Source of the DNA: Armatimonadota bacterium
GTDB lineage: Bacteria; Armatimonadota; Hebobacteria; CAIYQO01
Direction of reading: 5' to 3'
DNA length: 64,000 nt
Assembly: GCA_029553475.1 (NCBI GenBank)
Contig: JAKPKV010000048.1
Coordinates: 1 to 64,000, forward strand
Under the pieces are notes generated by a model. The model was not told the origin of the DNA. It was given only the letters and a program-made list of their open reading frames with translations, and searched no databases. Positions within the stretch are counted from its first letter, which is position 1, and every line of letters begins with the position of its first letter. Shown here one piece after another: positions 33,770 to 41,625 of this stretch. A program made the translations under genes and the position numbers.

Positions 33770-33790
33770 GATAGCACGGAGGACGGAGAG

Positions 33791-34207
33791 ATGAGCGATC
33801 TTCGGACAACATTGCGCGGACAGGGGCGCCGCATGACCGCGCAGCGCGCCGCGGTCTATGCGGCGCTCTGTGCGGCGAGCGGGCACCCGACGGCTGAGGA
33901 GCTGTTCTTCGCCGTGCGCGGCCACTTGCCGGGCATCAGCCTCGCCACCGTCTATAACACGCTGGACACGCTGGTGGACGGCGGCCTGGCGGTGAAGATC
34001 CCCGGTGACGGCGCCGCGCGGTATGATCCGCTCTGCTTTCCGCACGGGCATACGCGCTGCGCGGTCTGCGGAACGCTGGGCAATCTCCCTGAACGTGATA
34101 TCACCGCGGTATTGTCGGAGATCCCCCTGCCGACGGGTTTTCAGGCGCGCGCGGTGACGATGGAAGTGGAGGGCGTCTGCGCGGACTGCGCCGGGAGGGG
34201 ACACTAG
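33791..34207 (+). CDS. Fur-family metal/peroxide regulator, PerR-like
   Basis: The 138-residue protein has a winged helix (10-75, RMTAQRAAVYAAL, then SLATVYNTLDTLVDGGL) and a dimerisation domain with two CxxC pairs (C90/C93, C130/C133) that would bind structural zinc. The sensing site appears to be H32, D79, H85 and H87; an Asp at position 79 instead of the Fur Glu is a PerR trait. PerR-type repressors use Fe or Mn and are inactivated by peroxide. A PerR-like box overlaps its promoter, and a Fur-type box lies before trxA-trxB. Metal choice cannot be decided from the sequence. Confidence 0.88.
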   Translation: MSDLRTTLRGQGRRMTAQRAAVYAALCAASGHPTAEELFFAVRGHLPGISLATVYNTLDTLVDGGLAVKIPGDGAARYDPLCFPHGHTRCAVCGTLGNLPERDITAVLSEIPLPTGFQARAVTMEVEGVCADCAGRGH

Positions 34208-34319
34208 TGCTGGACATACACACGGAATCGCGTCCACGCCGGTGGCTGCTTGGCCGAGACCTGTCCCTCGCAGCCTCGGCGCAGGGGGGGCGTTCAAGGC
34301 CCGCATCGCCGTGATGTTG

Positions 34320-34349
34320 TTGAATAATACACGGTTTGTATGCTACGAT
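34320..34349 (+). promoter_or_regulatory. Promoter of the receiver-domain gene
   Basis: TTGAAT (4/6) and an extended -10 TGCTACGAT are separated by 18 nt. The -10 ends 21 nt before the chosen ATG, which supports this start and not the in-frame ATG inside the promoter. Confidence 0.5.
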
Positions 34350-34370
34350 ACGCGCAAAGTGAGACCCTTC

Positions 34371-34736
34371 ATGACTCCTCAATCGCGCATTTTATTGGTG
34401 GAAGATGATCCCGACCAGGCTGAGCTGTACGACCAGGTCCTCACGCTGGCCGGCTATGACGTCTGTCGGGTGGCGAATGCCGACATGGCCGCCGCGCGCG
34501 CGACGGAACAGCATTTCGCCCTCGCCGTGGTGGACTGGGATCTGCCGGGCACCCGGGGTGACGCGCTGATCCGCCGGTTCAAAACGCGCCATCCGGCGAT
34601 GAAGACGCTCCTCTACAGCAATCACGCTGACGTGCGCCAGGCGGCGCAGACCTGCGGCGCCGATGCCTGGATACGGAAAAGCGACGGTATTCGCCGGTTG
34701 CGCGAGGTGGTGGCGGAGCAGCTCGCCGCGGCGTAG
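34371..34736 (+). CDS. Stand-alone response-regulator receiver protein
   Basis: The 121-residue protein is a single CheY-like receiver domain: acidic pair in LLVEDDPDQ (D11-D12), phospho-acceptor D in AVVDWDLPG (about 55), T/S switch at LLYS, and the conserved Lys in IRKSDG (about 105). No output domain follows. It would relay a phosphoryl signal; no histidine kinase is adjacent. Its stop codon TAG lies inside the first unit of a repeat pair downstream. Confidence 0.88.
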   Translation: MTPQSRILLVEDDPDQAELYDQVLTLAGYDVCRVANADMAAARATEQHFALAVVDWDLPGTRGDALIRRFKTRHPAMKTLLYSNHADVRQAAQTCGADAWIRKSDGIRRLREVVAEQLAAA

Positions 34737-34857
34737 CCGGTGGCCAGCGGCAACGGGACGGGGGCGGCCTGTGCCGGCCGGAGGCCGGCGCTCCCAGGGG
34801 GCGCGTAGCCGGCGACCAGCGGTAACGGGACGGGGGCGGTCCGTTAGGACCGCCCCC
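34732..34857 (+). repeat. Family K direct repeats with terminator-like hairpin
   Basis: A 36-bp unit (CGTAGCCGG.G.CCAGCGG, then .AACGGGACGGGGGCGG) occurs at 34732-34767 and again at 34804-34839, with a family H element between. The second unit runs into a perfect 11-bp stem (GGGGGCGGTCC / GGACCGCCCCC, loop GTTA, 34832-34857). There is no T-tract. The first unit supplies the stop codon of the receiver gene. Confidence 0.75.
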
Positions 34858-35205
34858 GTCGTCACTGTCACAATGGCACCGCCTCTGCCGTGTGCCCCGC
34901 GGTTTCCGAACCCCCACCTGCAAGGGTGGGTCCCCGCGCCACGACGTCGCCGCTCGGCGAATTTCGCTTCTGCGTTGCCGCCGGGACTTGGGTCCCGGAA
35001 TCTCGATTGTCGGATCGAAACCTAGTGGGACTGAATCACGCACAGCGCAGTAGCCATTGTGAACCCGTATGTCCATGCTGAGTATAGCACGCTTCCGGTG
35101 ATGTTTCAATGGCGCGGGGGTGTTCTCGCGCCGGATTGTTCGTCTTGTGAACACGATAGGGGCGCGCGGCGCCGTTGCCGGGTATCCTCCAGCAGGGAGG
35201 TCGTC
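34858..35205. other. Intergenic region without a gene
   Basis: This stretch has small hairpins (CCCACC..GGTGGG near 34916, GGGAC..GTCCC near 34982) and an AT-richer patch near 35040-35110. No ORF looks coding and no clear promoter is seen. Confidence 0.5.
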
Positions 35206-36708
35206 ATGGTGGCGCGTGCCGAGTTTGCCGGGTCGCCCCACGCGCCGGAATGGCCGGCGGGGTTCACCTGGCTCAATACCGACCGACCGTTGCGCCTCCA
35301 CGCGGAGCTGCGCGGGCGGGTGGTGGTGCTCGATTTCTGGACGTATGGCTGCATCAACTGCCTGCACGTGCTGCCGGAGCTGGCCGCGCTGGACGCGCGC
35401 TTCCGCGACGAGCCGGTGACGGTGGTCGGCGTGCATAGCCACAAGTACCCGAATGAGGCGCATCCCGCGCAGATCCGCGAGGCGCTATTGCGCCACGATG
35501 TCACCCATCCGGTGATCGTGGACGAAGACCATCAAATCTGGGACAGCTACGGCGTGCAGGCCTGGCCGACGCTGGTGGTCATTGACCCGGCGGGCTACAT
35601 CGTGGCGACGTTCAGCGGCGAAGGGCACGGCGACGAGCTGACGAGGCTCGTCGAGCGGCTGCTGGCGCGCGGGCGCGAGCAGGGCACGCTGGTCGCGGGG
35701 CCGCCGCCGGGCACACCGGAAATCCCGCACCTGGTCATTCGCCCGCTCTCGTTCCCGGGCAAGGTGCTGGCGGACCGCGCCGGGGGGCGGCTCTTCATCG
35801 CCGATACCCACCACCACCGCGTGCTCATCACCGATTGGCGCGGTGAAGTCGTGGGCTTTTTCGGCGGGCGGCGCGGCATGGTGGATGGCCCGTATGCAGA
35901 CGTGCGCTTCACCAATCCGCAGGGGCTGCTGCTCGCGGGCGCCAGCCTCTACATCGCCGATACCGGCAACCACATGCTGCGCACGGCGCGTCTCAGCAGC
36001 TTTCACGTGGAGACCGCGCTCGGCGATGGCGTCATCGGGACGGACCGGCGCGGCGGGAAAACCGGGCGCGACCAGCGGCTGAATTCGCCGTGGGACCTGG
36101 CCTGGCTGGACGGCCGCCTCTATCTCGCCATGGCCGGCCTGCATCAGGTGTGGGTCTATGATCCGGCGACCGGAGAGGCGCGGGTGGCGCTGGGCACCGG
36201 GCGCGAAAGTCTCGCCGATGGTCCGGGCCGCCGCGCCGCGCTGGCGCAGCCCTCGGGGCTGGCATCCGCCAATGGCATGCTGTATGTCGCCGACGCGGAA
36301 ACCAGCGCGATCCGGCAGTATGATCCGCGCGCTGACCTGGTGACGACGCTGGTGGGCGCCGGGCTGTTCACGTTCGGCGACAGGGATGGCCCGCTGGAGG
36401 ACGCCTTGCTGCAGCACCCGCTGGGGGTGGCGGCGCAGGGGGGCGACCTCTACGTGGCGGATACCTACAACCATAAAATCAAGCGCATTGACCTGCGGAC
36501 GCGCGTCATCACCACCATCGCCGGTACCGGCCAACCGGGCCGGGACGACCGCGGCCGCCTCGCGCTCTCTGAACCCGGCGGCTTGTCCGTCTCCGGCGGC
36601 GACCTGTTCATCGCCGACACCAACAACGACCGCGTCGTCCACCTGCGCCTGGATACCGGCGCCTGGCGCGAGCTGACGCTGACCGTGCACGGGCAGCCGC
36701 TGGAGTGA
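35206..36708 (+). CDS. Thioredoxin-fold plus NHL-repeat protein (NHLRC2-like)
   Basis: The 500-residue protein starts with an AhpC/TlpA-like thioredoxin domain (1-150) that has the redox motif C-I-N-C in FWTYGCINCLHVLPEL (about 50). A beta-propeller of about six NHL repeats follows (190-490), with repeated LFIADT..HRV, LYIADTGNH and LYVADTYNHKIKRI. This is the domain order of NHLRC2. The role may be in protein thiol chemistry or scaffolding. No signal peptide is seen. GGGAGG precedes the ATG. Confidence 0.87.
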   Translation: MVARAEFAGSPHAPEWPAGFTWLNTDRPLRLHAELRGRVVVLDFWTYGCINCLHVLPELAALDARFRDEPVTVVGVHSHKYPNEAHPAQIREALLRHDVTHPVIVDEDHQIWDSYGVQAWPTLVVIDPAGYIVATFSGEGHGDELTRLVERLLARGREQGTLVAGPPPGTPEIPHLVIRPLSFPGKVLADRAGGRLFIADTHHHRVLITDWRGEVVGFFGGRRGMVDGPYADVRFTNPQGLLLAGASLYIADTGNHMLRTARLSSFHVETALGDGVIGTDRRGGKTGRDQRLNSPWDLAWLDGRLYLAMAGLHQVWVYDPATGEARVALGTGRESLADGPGRRAALAQPSGLASANGMLYVADAETSAIRQYDPRADLVTTLVGAGLFTFGDRDGPLEDALLQHPLGVAAQGGDLYVADTYNHKIKRIDLRTRVITTIAGTGQPGRDDRGRLALSEPGGLSVSGGDLFIADTNNDRVVHLRLDTGAWRELTLTVHGQPLE

Positions 36709-36721
36709 GGTCGCGGTGCGT

Positions 36722-36872
36722 CCGCATTTGCACCCCGGTAACATCAAAACTCGTTCGTCGTGCGGCACGCCGCGCCGCTGCGTGCCGCACTGATAGGGCG
36801 CGATCATATGGGGACAGTCCCGGTGAGGCCCCTGTGGATCAACGGGTGACGGCGTTCAGGGGGACAGTCCCC
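36722..36872 (+). repeat. Family B repeat followed by two family C palindromes
   Basis: From 36722 a unit GCATTTGC.CCCCGGTAACA, then CAAAACTCGTTCGTCGTGCGGCACGC, is related to the inverted copy at about 50795-50880 and the shorter copy near 24590-24665. GGGGACAGTCCC cores follow at 36810-36821 and 36859-36872. The B-then-C order is the same as at 24590-24730, so the two may form one composite element. Confidence 0.7.
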
Positions 36873-36926
36873 AGTGTGAAGGACACCCGCCACCCGCGGC
36901 GAATGAGTGTCGAACGGGAGCCACAC

Positions 36927-38906
36927 ATGCCTTTCACCATTGCGTATCGCGAATACTGCGACAGAATCTACGGCGGCTGGATGGGGAAAAGCATCGGCGG
37001 CACGGTGGGGGCACCGGTGGAGAACCTGAAGACGCGCATGGCCTTCACCCGCGAGACGCTGTGGCCGGCGAAAATCTACCCGAACGACGACCTGGATATT
37101 CAGGTCGTCTGGCTGGAGGCGATGCAGGAGCGCGGCGTGTGGCTGTCCCACCGCGACCTGGCGGACTACTGGCAGGACCGCTGCTGGTACAACTTCTGCG
37201 AATACGGCGTCTTCCTGCACAACGTGCAGCGCGGCATCCTGCCCCCGCTCTCCGGCCGCTGGAACAACCGCTTCTTCATGGAGTCGGAAGGCTGCCCTAT
37301 CCGCAGCGAAATCTGGGGGATGGTGTGCCCCGGCGCGCCGGCGCTGGCGGCCGAATATGCCCGCCGCGACGGCGAGCTGGACCACGCCGACGCCAGCGTA
37401 TGGTGCGAGATGTTCCTCGCCGGCGCCGCGGCCGCCGCCTTCTTCGAGACGGATCTCACCCGCGTGCTGCGGGCCGGGCTGGAGACCACCCCGCCGGACA
37501 ACCCGGTGCGGGCGATGGTGGCCGAGGTGACGGCGATCTGCGCGGCATATCCCCACTGGGAAGATGCCTGGCGGCTCATCGCGCGCCGCTACGGCGACCG
37601 CGATGCCTCCAAGGCGATCATGAACCAGGCCATCGTGGTGATGGCGCTGCTCCTCGGCAAGGGCGACTTCACCGAGACGATGCTGCTGGCGGTGAACAGC
37701 GGCTGGGACACCGACTGCACCGCCGCCACCGCCGGCGCGCTCCTCGGCATCATGGGCGGCACGGCGAGCCTGCCGGCGGAGCTGGTGGCGCGCATGGGCA
37801 CGTCGCTCGCCTGCGGCATCGAGGTGCGGCACAAAACTGCGCCGTTTGACGAGTTGGTGGAAGACACCGCGCGCGTGGGGGTGGAGATGGCGCTGGCGCG
37901 CAACACCGGCGTGCGCATCACCGACGCCCCGGCCGTGTCCGTGCGCCCGCGCCCGGCGCCCGCGATCCTGCTCGACGCCGCCTACCCGGAGCAGCCCGTG
38001 CTCTGGCGCGCGCGCGCCACGCCGGTCACCCTCGTCTTCGAGAATCCGGGGGAGCGGCCCATCCGGGGGGAATGGGCGCTGGAGCTGCCCGCGCATCTGC
38101 ACTGCGCGGCGGCGCGGGGCGCGTTGTCCCTCGCGCCCCGCGAACGCGCGGAGATCACCACCGCCGTCTGGCACACGGGGGAGGTGCTGTGGGACCGCAA
38201 CCTGCTGACGCTGCGCTGGTCCGGCGCGGACGGCGCGACCGCCTCGCATGCCTTCGGCCTCTGCGGCGCGCGGCAGTGGACCGTCTACGGCCCCTACTGG
38301 GAAACCTGGGACGTCACCCGCGACGCGACAGACCCCTACCTGACGCCCGCGGGGGCGAACAGCCCCATCTTCGTGCCCGACCACGTGGGCGACTCGTGGA
38401 ATCACTACGCCCGTCTCGAGCACCCCTACCTCGACGAGGCGCGCCTGCTGCGCGAGGACATCCCCGACGAGCTGCCGGCGCGCGTGGAGCTGGGCGAGGA
38501 TTTCTTCACCGGCGCCGACCTCGCCGGCTTTCGCGGGCAGGCTTGTTTTTACCTGGTGCGCCGCCTGGTGGCCGCCGAACCGATGCAAATCTCCTTCCAC
38601 TTCAGCAGCAGCGCCCCCGCCGCCATCTGGCTCGACGGCGCGGAGATCTTCCGCCGCGAGACCCCGCGCGAGGTCTCGCCCCACGACCAGGCGCTGGGCC
38701 CCTTCGATTTCGGCCCGGAGCCGAAACGCCTGGTCATCAAACTCGCCCGCCAGACCGACCATCTCGCCGGCTGCCTGCTGCCCATCACCAACACCTTCAT
38801 CCGCCCCGGCGGCCGCTCCTGGCTGTCGGATGAACTGGGGGAGGCGGCGGGGGGAGCCTGTCCCGATGACATCGGGGAGGTCGCGCCTGCCGGGCGAGAG
38901 TCCTGA
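36927..38906 (+). CDS. ADP-ribosylglycohydrolase-family protein with C-terminal beta-sandwich
   Basis: The 659-residue protein has an all-alpha ADP-ribosylglycohydrolase domain (1-320): GGWMGKSIGGTVGAPVE, the metal-binding PNDDLDIQ (about 50), and the second Asp cluster in NSGWDTDCTAATAGALLG (about 260). These are the two Mg2+-binding clusters of the family. A 300-residue beta region follows, ending in a jelly-roll-like module (SISFHFSS-like, AAIWLDGAEIF). In carbohydrate-degrading bacteria such proteins often sit among glycosidase genes; substrate is unknown. The last 20 residues or so are encoded by repeat DNA. The ATG at 36927 has GGGAG. Confidence 0.8.
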   Translation: MPFTIAYREYCDRIYGGWMGKSIGGTVGAPVENLKTRMAFTRETLWPAKIYPNDDLDIQVVWLEAMQERGVWLSHRDLADYWQDRCWYNFCEYGVFLHNVQRGILPPLSGRWNNRFFMESEGCPIRSEIWGMVCPGAPALAAEYARRDGELDHADASVWCEMFLAGAAAAAFFETDLTRVLRAGLETTPPDNPVRAMVAEVTAICAAYPHWEDAWRLIARRYGDRDASKAIMNQAIVVMALLLGKGDFTETMLLAVNSGWDTDCTAATAGALLGIMGGTASLPAELVARMGTSLACGIEVRHKTAPFDELVEDTARVGVEMALARNTGVRITDAPAVSVRPRPAPAILLDAAYPEQPVLWRARATPVTLVFENPGERPIRGEWALELPAHLHCAAARGALSLAPRERAEITTAVWHTGEVLWDRNLLTLRWSGADGATASHAFGLCGARQWTVYGPYWETWDVTRDATDPYLTPAGANSPIFVPDHVGDSWNHYARLEHPYLDEARLLREDIPDELPARVELGEDFFTGADLAGFRGQACFYLVRRLVAAEPMQISFHFSSSAPAAIWLDGAEIFRRETPREVSPHDQALGPFDFGPEPKRLVIKLARQTDHLAGCLLPITNTFIRPGGRSWLSDELGEAAGGACPDDIGEVAPAGRES

Positions 38907-38975
38907 TTGTCAAGGCATGGGGAGTCTCGCCCGCCGGGTAGGCCCGGTTGCTGCGGAGTGCAACTCCGCGGTCCC
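38850..38975. repeat. Repeat cluster forming the 3' ends of two convergent genes
   Basis: It includes a CCTGTCCCGATGACATCGGG palindrome-like block, a family A remnant (GGCGAGAGTCC ... GGGGAGTCTCGCCC, 38886-38930) and a family D hairpin (GCGGAGT/ACTCCGC, 38953-38969). The ADP-ribosylglycohydrolase gene ends in it at 38906, and the metallopeptidase gene ends in it at 38910, only 3 bp apart. Confidence 0.65.
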
Positions 38976-39551
38976 AGGCTCTGAGGGCAGCCGCACCGCC
39001 TTCGGCACCGCCAGCGCGCGTCCGATGAGGGTGTAGCGGCGGGCCAGATCGGCGAAATCGGCGGCGAGGATGTCGCGGGCGGGGATGTTGTCCCCCGCGA
39101 GGTACGCCTCAACCAGCGGCTCCAGGCGGGCGTTGAAGGACGCGCGGGAGCCGCCGTGGGCGCGGGCGCCGCATTTGCGGATGGTGCCGTCGAAGGCCGG
39201 GGCGATATGGTAGAGCTCGTGGATGAGGGTGAGCACCCGGCGCTCCAGCGGCTGCGCGAAGAAGCGCGGCAGGTACACGTAGATGAGGTAGAGCACGTCG
39301 CCGTGCTCGGTGGGGATTTGCGGCAGCGCGTAGCGCTGGCCGTTGTGCGTGCGGAAGGGCGTGCCGTCGGGAAAGCGCAGGGGGATGATGCGCGCGTAGG
39401 TGCCGCCCGCCCCGTCCCGCCGCGCGCGGGCGGCGCAGAGCAGCAGCCGGCGGGGATCAATATGCGCGAACGCCGGCAGCCGCCCGCAGAGGTCGGCCAC
39501 CACGGTCTCCAGCGCGTCGGTGATGTGCAGCGTCGGTTTCTGGTCTCGCAT
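38910..39551 (-). CDS. Putative zinc metallopeptidase (HExxH)
   Basis: The 213-residue protein has one HExxH motif, H-E-L-Y-H in LTLIHELYHIAPAFDG (about 112), similar to the putative phage/SprT-like metallopeptidase domain. The third ligand may be a downstream His in RAHGG. No signal peptide is seen. The C-terminal 25-30 residues (after AVRLPSEPG) are encoded by a family D hairpin and a family A remnant, so the original protein was probably shorter. The start lacks a clear Shine-Dalgarno. A REP-like element lies directly upstream. Confidence 0.65.
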   Translation of the reverse strand: MRDQKPTLHITDALETVVADLCGRLPAFAHIDPRRLLLCAARARRDGAGGTYARIIPLRFPDGTPFRTHNGQRYALPQIPTEHGDVLYLIYVYLPRFFAQPLERRVLTLIHELYHIAPAFDGTIRKCGARAHGGSRASFNARLEPLVEAYLAGDNIPARDILAADFADLARRYTLIGRALAVPKAVRLPSEPGTAELHSAATGPTRRARLPMP

Positions 39552-39577
39552 GGTACTGGTTCGTTCTGTGTTTCCTC

Positions 39578-39712
39578 GGTAAAGCGGCGTCTTCCGCTCC
39601 CGCCGGGACTGACTGCGCATGGCCAAGTCTGCGCGCGCCTCCACAAGCCCCGCATACGCCCCGTCAGCAGCCCCGCGTCGCCAGGCGGAGTCTGTCCCTT
39701 CCGCGCCGGTAC
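39578..39712 (+). repeat. Solo REP-like element, family F
   Basis: It contains GGTAAAGCGG, then GGGACTGACTGCGCATGGCC, AAGTCTGCGCGCGCCTCCA, CGTCAGCAG and GGCGGAGTCTGTCCC, in the same order as the left REP unit next to the RAYT gene (44041-44180). It is a solo copy about 4.5 kb away, between the metallopeptidase start and the ankyrin gene stop. Confidence 0.8.
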
Positions 39713-39733
39713 ATTTTTCCACGCCCCGCGCCC

Positions 39734-41443
39734 TCACTTCGCCCCTTTCGACCGCAGGTAGCGGACGATCTCCTCCGCGCCGAGGGATTTGGCGATGCTG
39801 GCCGCCGTCGCGCCGTCTTTCGCCTTCGCGTTCACGTCCGCGCCGTGTTCCACCAGCAACTTCACCGTGGGCAGCGCTTTACCGGCGACGGCGAATTGCA
39901 GGATCGTGCGGCCGTCGGCGCCCGGGCCGGTGTAGCGGGCGTTGACGTCGGCCCCCTTCTCAAGATAGAGCGCGGCGAGATCGCGGGCGGCCGTCGTGTT
40001 GGATTGGGCGGCGGCCATCAGCGGGGTCAGGCCGTTGTGCGCGACGGCGTTGACGATGGCGCCGTGGGCGAGGAGGGCGCGGGCAATCTCGGCATTCGCG
40101 GCGTAATGCAGCGGGGTGGCGCCCTGCCCGTCCACCACCTTCACCTCCGCGCCCTGCTCCAGCAGCAGCGCGACGAGCTCGGTCCGCGCGGCATGGGCGG
40201 CGCGAAAGAGCGGCATGCGGCCGTCGGCGGCGCGGGCATTCACATCGGCGCCCTGATCGAGGAAGTAACGGACCAGATCGAGTTTTCCGGCTTCCACGGC
40301 GGCGTGCAGCGGGGTCTCCCGCGACTGTGCCGAGAGCATGCGGGGATCAGCGCCGTAGGCGACGAGCGTCTTGGCCATGGCCAGATCGCTGAAGGCGGCC
40401 GCGAACCACAGGGGGCGCGGGTCGGTGCTGCCGGTGCTGTTGGGGTCGGCGTCGTGCGCCAGCAGCAGCTCCGCCAGATCGCGCCGGTTCAACTGCACCG
40501 CGAGCTGCAGCGGGGTGATGTCGCGGAAGACGTACGCCGCGCTGGTAGTGCCGTCCACCCGACCGCGCACGTTGGGGTTGGCCTTCGCCTGCAGCAGCAG
40601 CACCACCACGTGCAGGTTGCCAGTGACCACCGCGGCGTGCAGCGGCGAGCCGATGTAGAAAGCGTCGCGGGTATTGGGATCGGCGCCGGCCTGCAGCAGC
40701 GCGCGCACCACCTCGGGATGGCGGATGCCGACCACCAGCGGCGTGAAGCCGCCCCAGCCGGCGGCGTTGGGGTCCGCGCCGCGGTCCAGCAGCAGGCGCA
40801 CCGCCTTGACGGAGCCCCCCTGCGCGGCATGCGCGAGCAGCGGCAGCGCCATGCCGTCGGTGGCGGGCAGCAGGTAGGGGCAGCGGTTGAGCAGGTGCGC
40901 CAGCGCGACGGTGTCGCCTTTGTCGGCGGCCGCCAGCGCCTGCCGGGCGCGCGCGCCATCGTCGCTCCGGTAGTAGAGCGTCAGTACCGAAGCGTCGCGG
41001 GGATGGCGCAGCGTGATGGAACGCCCACCCGGATGGGGCGCCAGGCGCAGGGTATATTGCGCGGCCACGAAGCGCGCGGGGAGGAACAGCCCGCGCTCCA
41101 GCCACAAGGCCGGGGGATCGAGCGGGATGGCCTTGCCGTTCAGCGTCGCCGTGCGGGCGCTCTCCCAGGCGGCGAGCTTGGCCTCGCCAACGGTCAGCGT
41201 GACCGGCGTCGGGGTCGCCTGCCCGCGCGGCACGGGGAACGCGACGTGCAGCGTCCGCCCGTCGCTGCGCAGGGTGACGGCGGGCGGCGCCTTCGTCACG
41301 GACACCTGCATCTCCGGCGCCAGCCAGCGGGCCATCGGCTCCACCGACAGGTACAGCGTTCCGCGATACAGCAAACTATCCGGCGCCTGCACGGCCCCCG
41401 CCAGCGCGGCCCATCCCAACAGCGCGAGCAGCATCCAGCGCAT
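39734..41443 (-). CDS. Secreted ankyrin-repeat protein with copper-amine-oxidase-N-like domain
   Basis: The 569-residue protein has a signal peptide (MRWMLLALLGWAALAGAVQA), a domain of about 130 residues that resembles the Cu_amine_oxidN1 module (LYLSVEPMARWL, LNGKAIPLDPPALWLERGLFLPARFVA), and about eleven ankyrin repeats (165-569) with TPL..A...G....V..LL..GADPN spacing. Ankyrin repeats bind proteins. The ATG at 41443 has GGAGG at 6 nt; the adjacent ATG at 41446 is too close. Confidence 0.85.
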   Translation of the reverse strand: MRWMLLALLGWAALAGAVQAPDSLLYRGTLYLSVEPMARWLAPEMQVSVTKAPPAVTLRSDGRTLHVAFPVPRGQATPTPVTLTVGEAKLAAWESARTATLNGKAIPLDPPALWLERGLFLPARFVAAQYTLRLAPHPGGRSITLRHPRDASVLTLYYRSDDGARARQALAAADKGDTVALAHLLNRCPYLLPATDGMALPLLAHAAQGGSVKAVRLLLDRGADPNAAGWGGFTPLVVGIRHPEVVRALLQAGADPNTRDAFYIGSPLHAAVVTGNLHVVVLLLQAKANPNVRGRVDGTTSAAYVFRDITPLQLAVQLNRRDLAELLLAHDADPNSTGSTDPRPLWFAAAFSDLAMAKTLVAYGADPRMLSAQSRETPLHAAVEAGKLDLVRYFLDQGADVNARAADGRMPLFRAAHAARTELVALLLEQGAEVKVVDGQGATPLHYAANAEIARALLAHGAIVNAVAHNGLTPLMAAAQSNTTAARDLAALYLEKGADVNARYTGPGADGRTILQFAVAGKALPTVKLLVEHGADVNAKAKDGATAASIAKSLGAEEIVRYLRSKGAK

Positions 41444-41446
41444 CAT

Positions 41447-41625
41447 CGTCCTCCCCGCGGAACCTTGGCTGCCCGCAGTCTACCATAAAGCGCGCGCCGC
41501 GGCTATCGGCCGGGGAAGGCACGATCACGGCAGAGGGAGCCTGCTGGCGCGTCCCGGCGGGGATGAGGAGGGAATTTCGCCGGACGACGCGAATCTTGAG
41601 CGCATACCTTTAGGGGAGGCACGTC
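41447..41625. other. Divergent spacer, ankyrin gene / unknown secreted protein gene
   Basis: This 179-bp spacer has good Shine-Dalgarno sequences at both ends. No strong promoter and no repeat family were seen. Confidence 0.4.

Larger units (their letters stand above)
33374..33790. other. Divergent regulatory spacer (formyl-sugar operon / PerR-like gene)
   Basis: This 417-bp region holds the minus-strand promoter of the sugar operon on the left and the plus-strand promoter and box of the Fur-family gene on the right. The centre (about 33500-33720) has no visible gene and no repeat family seen elsewhere. Confidence 0.6.
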
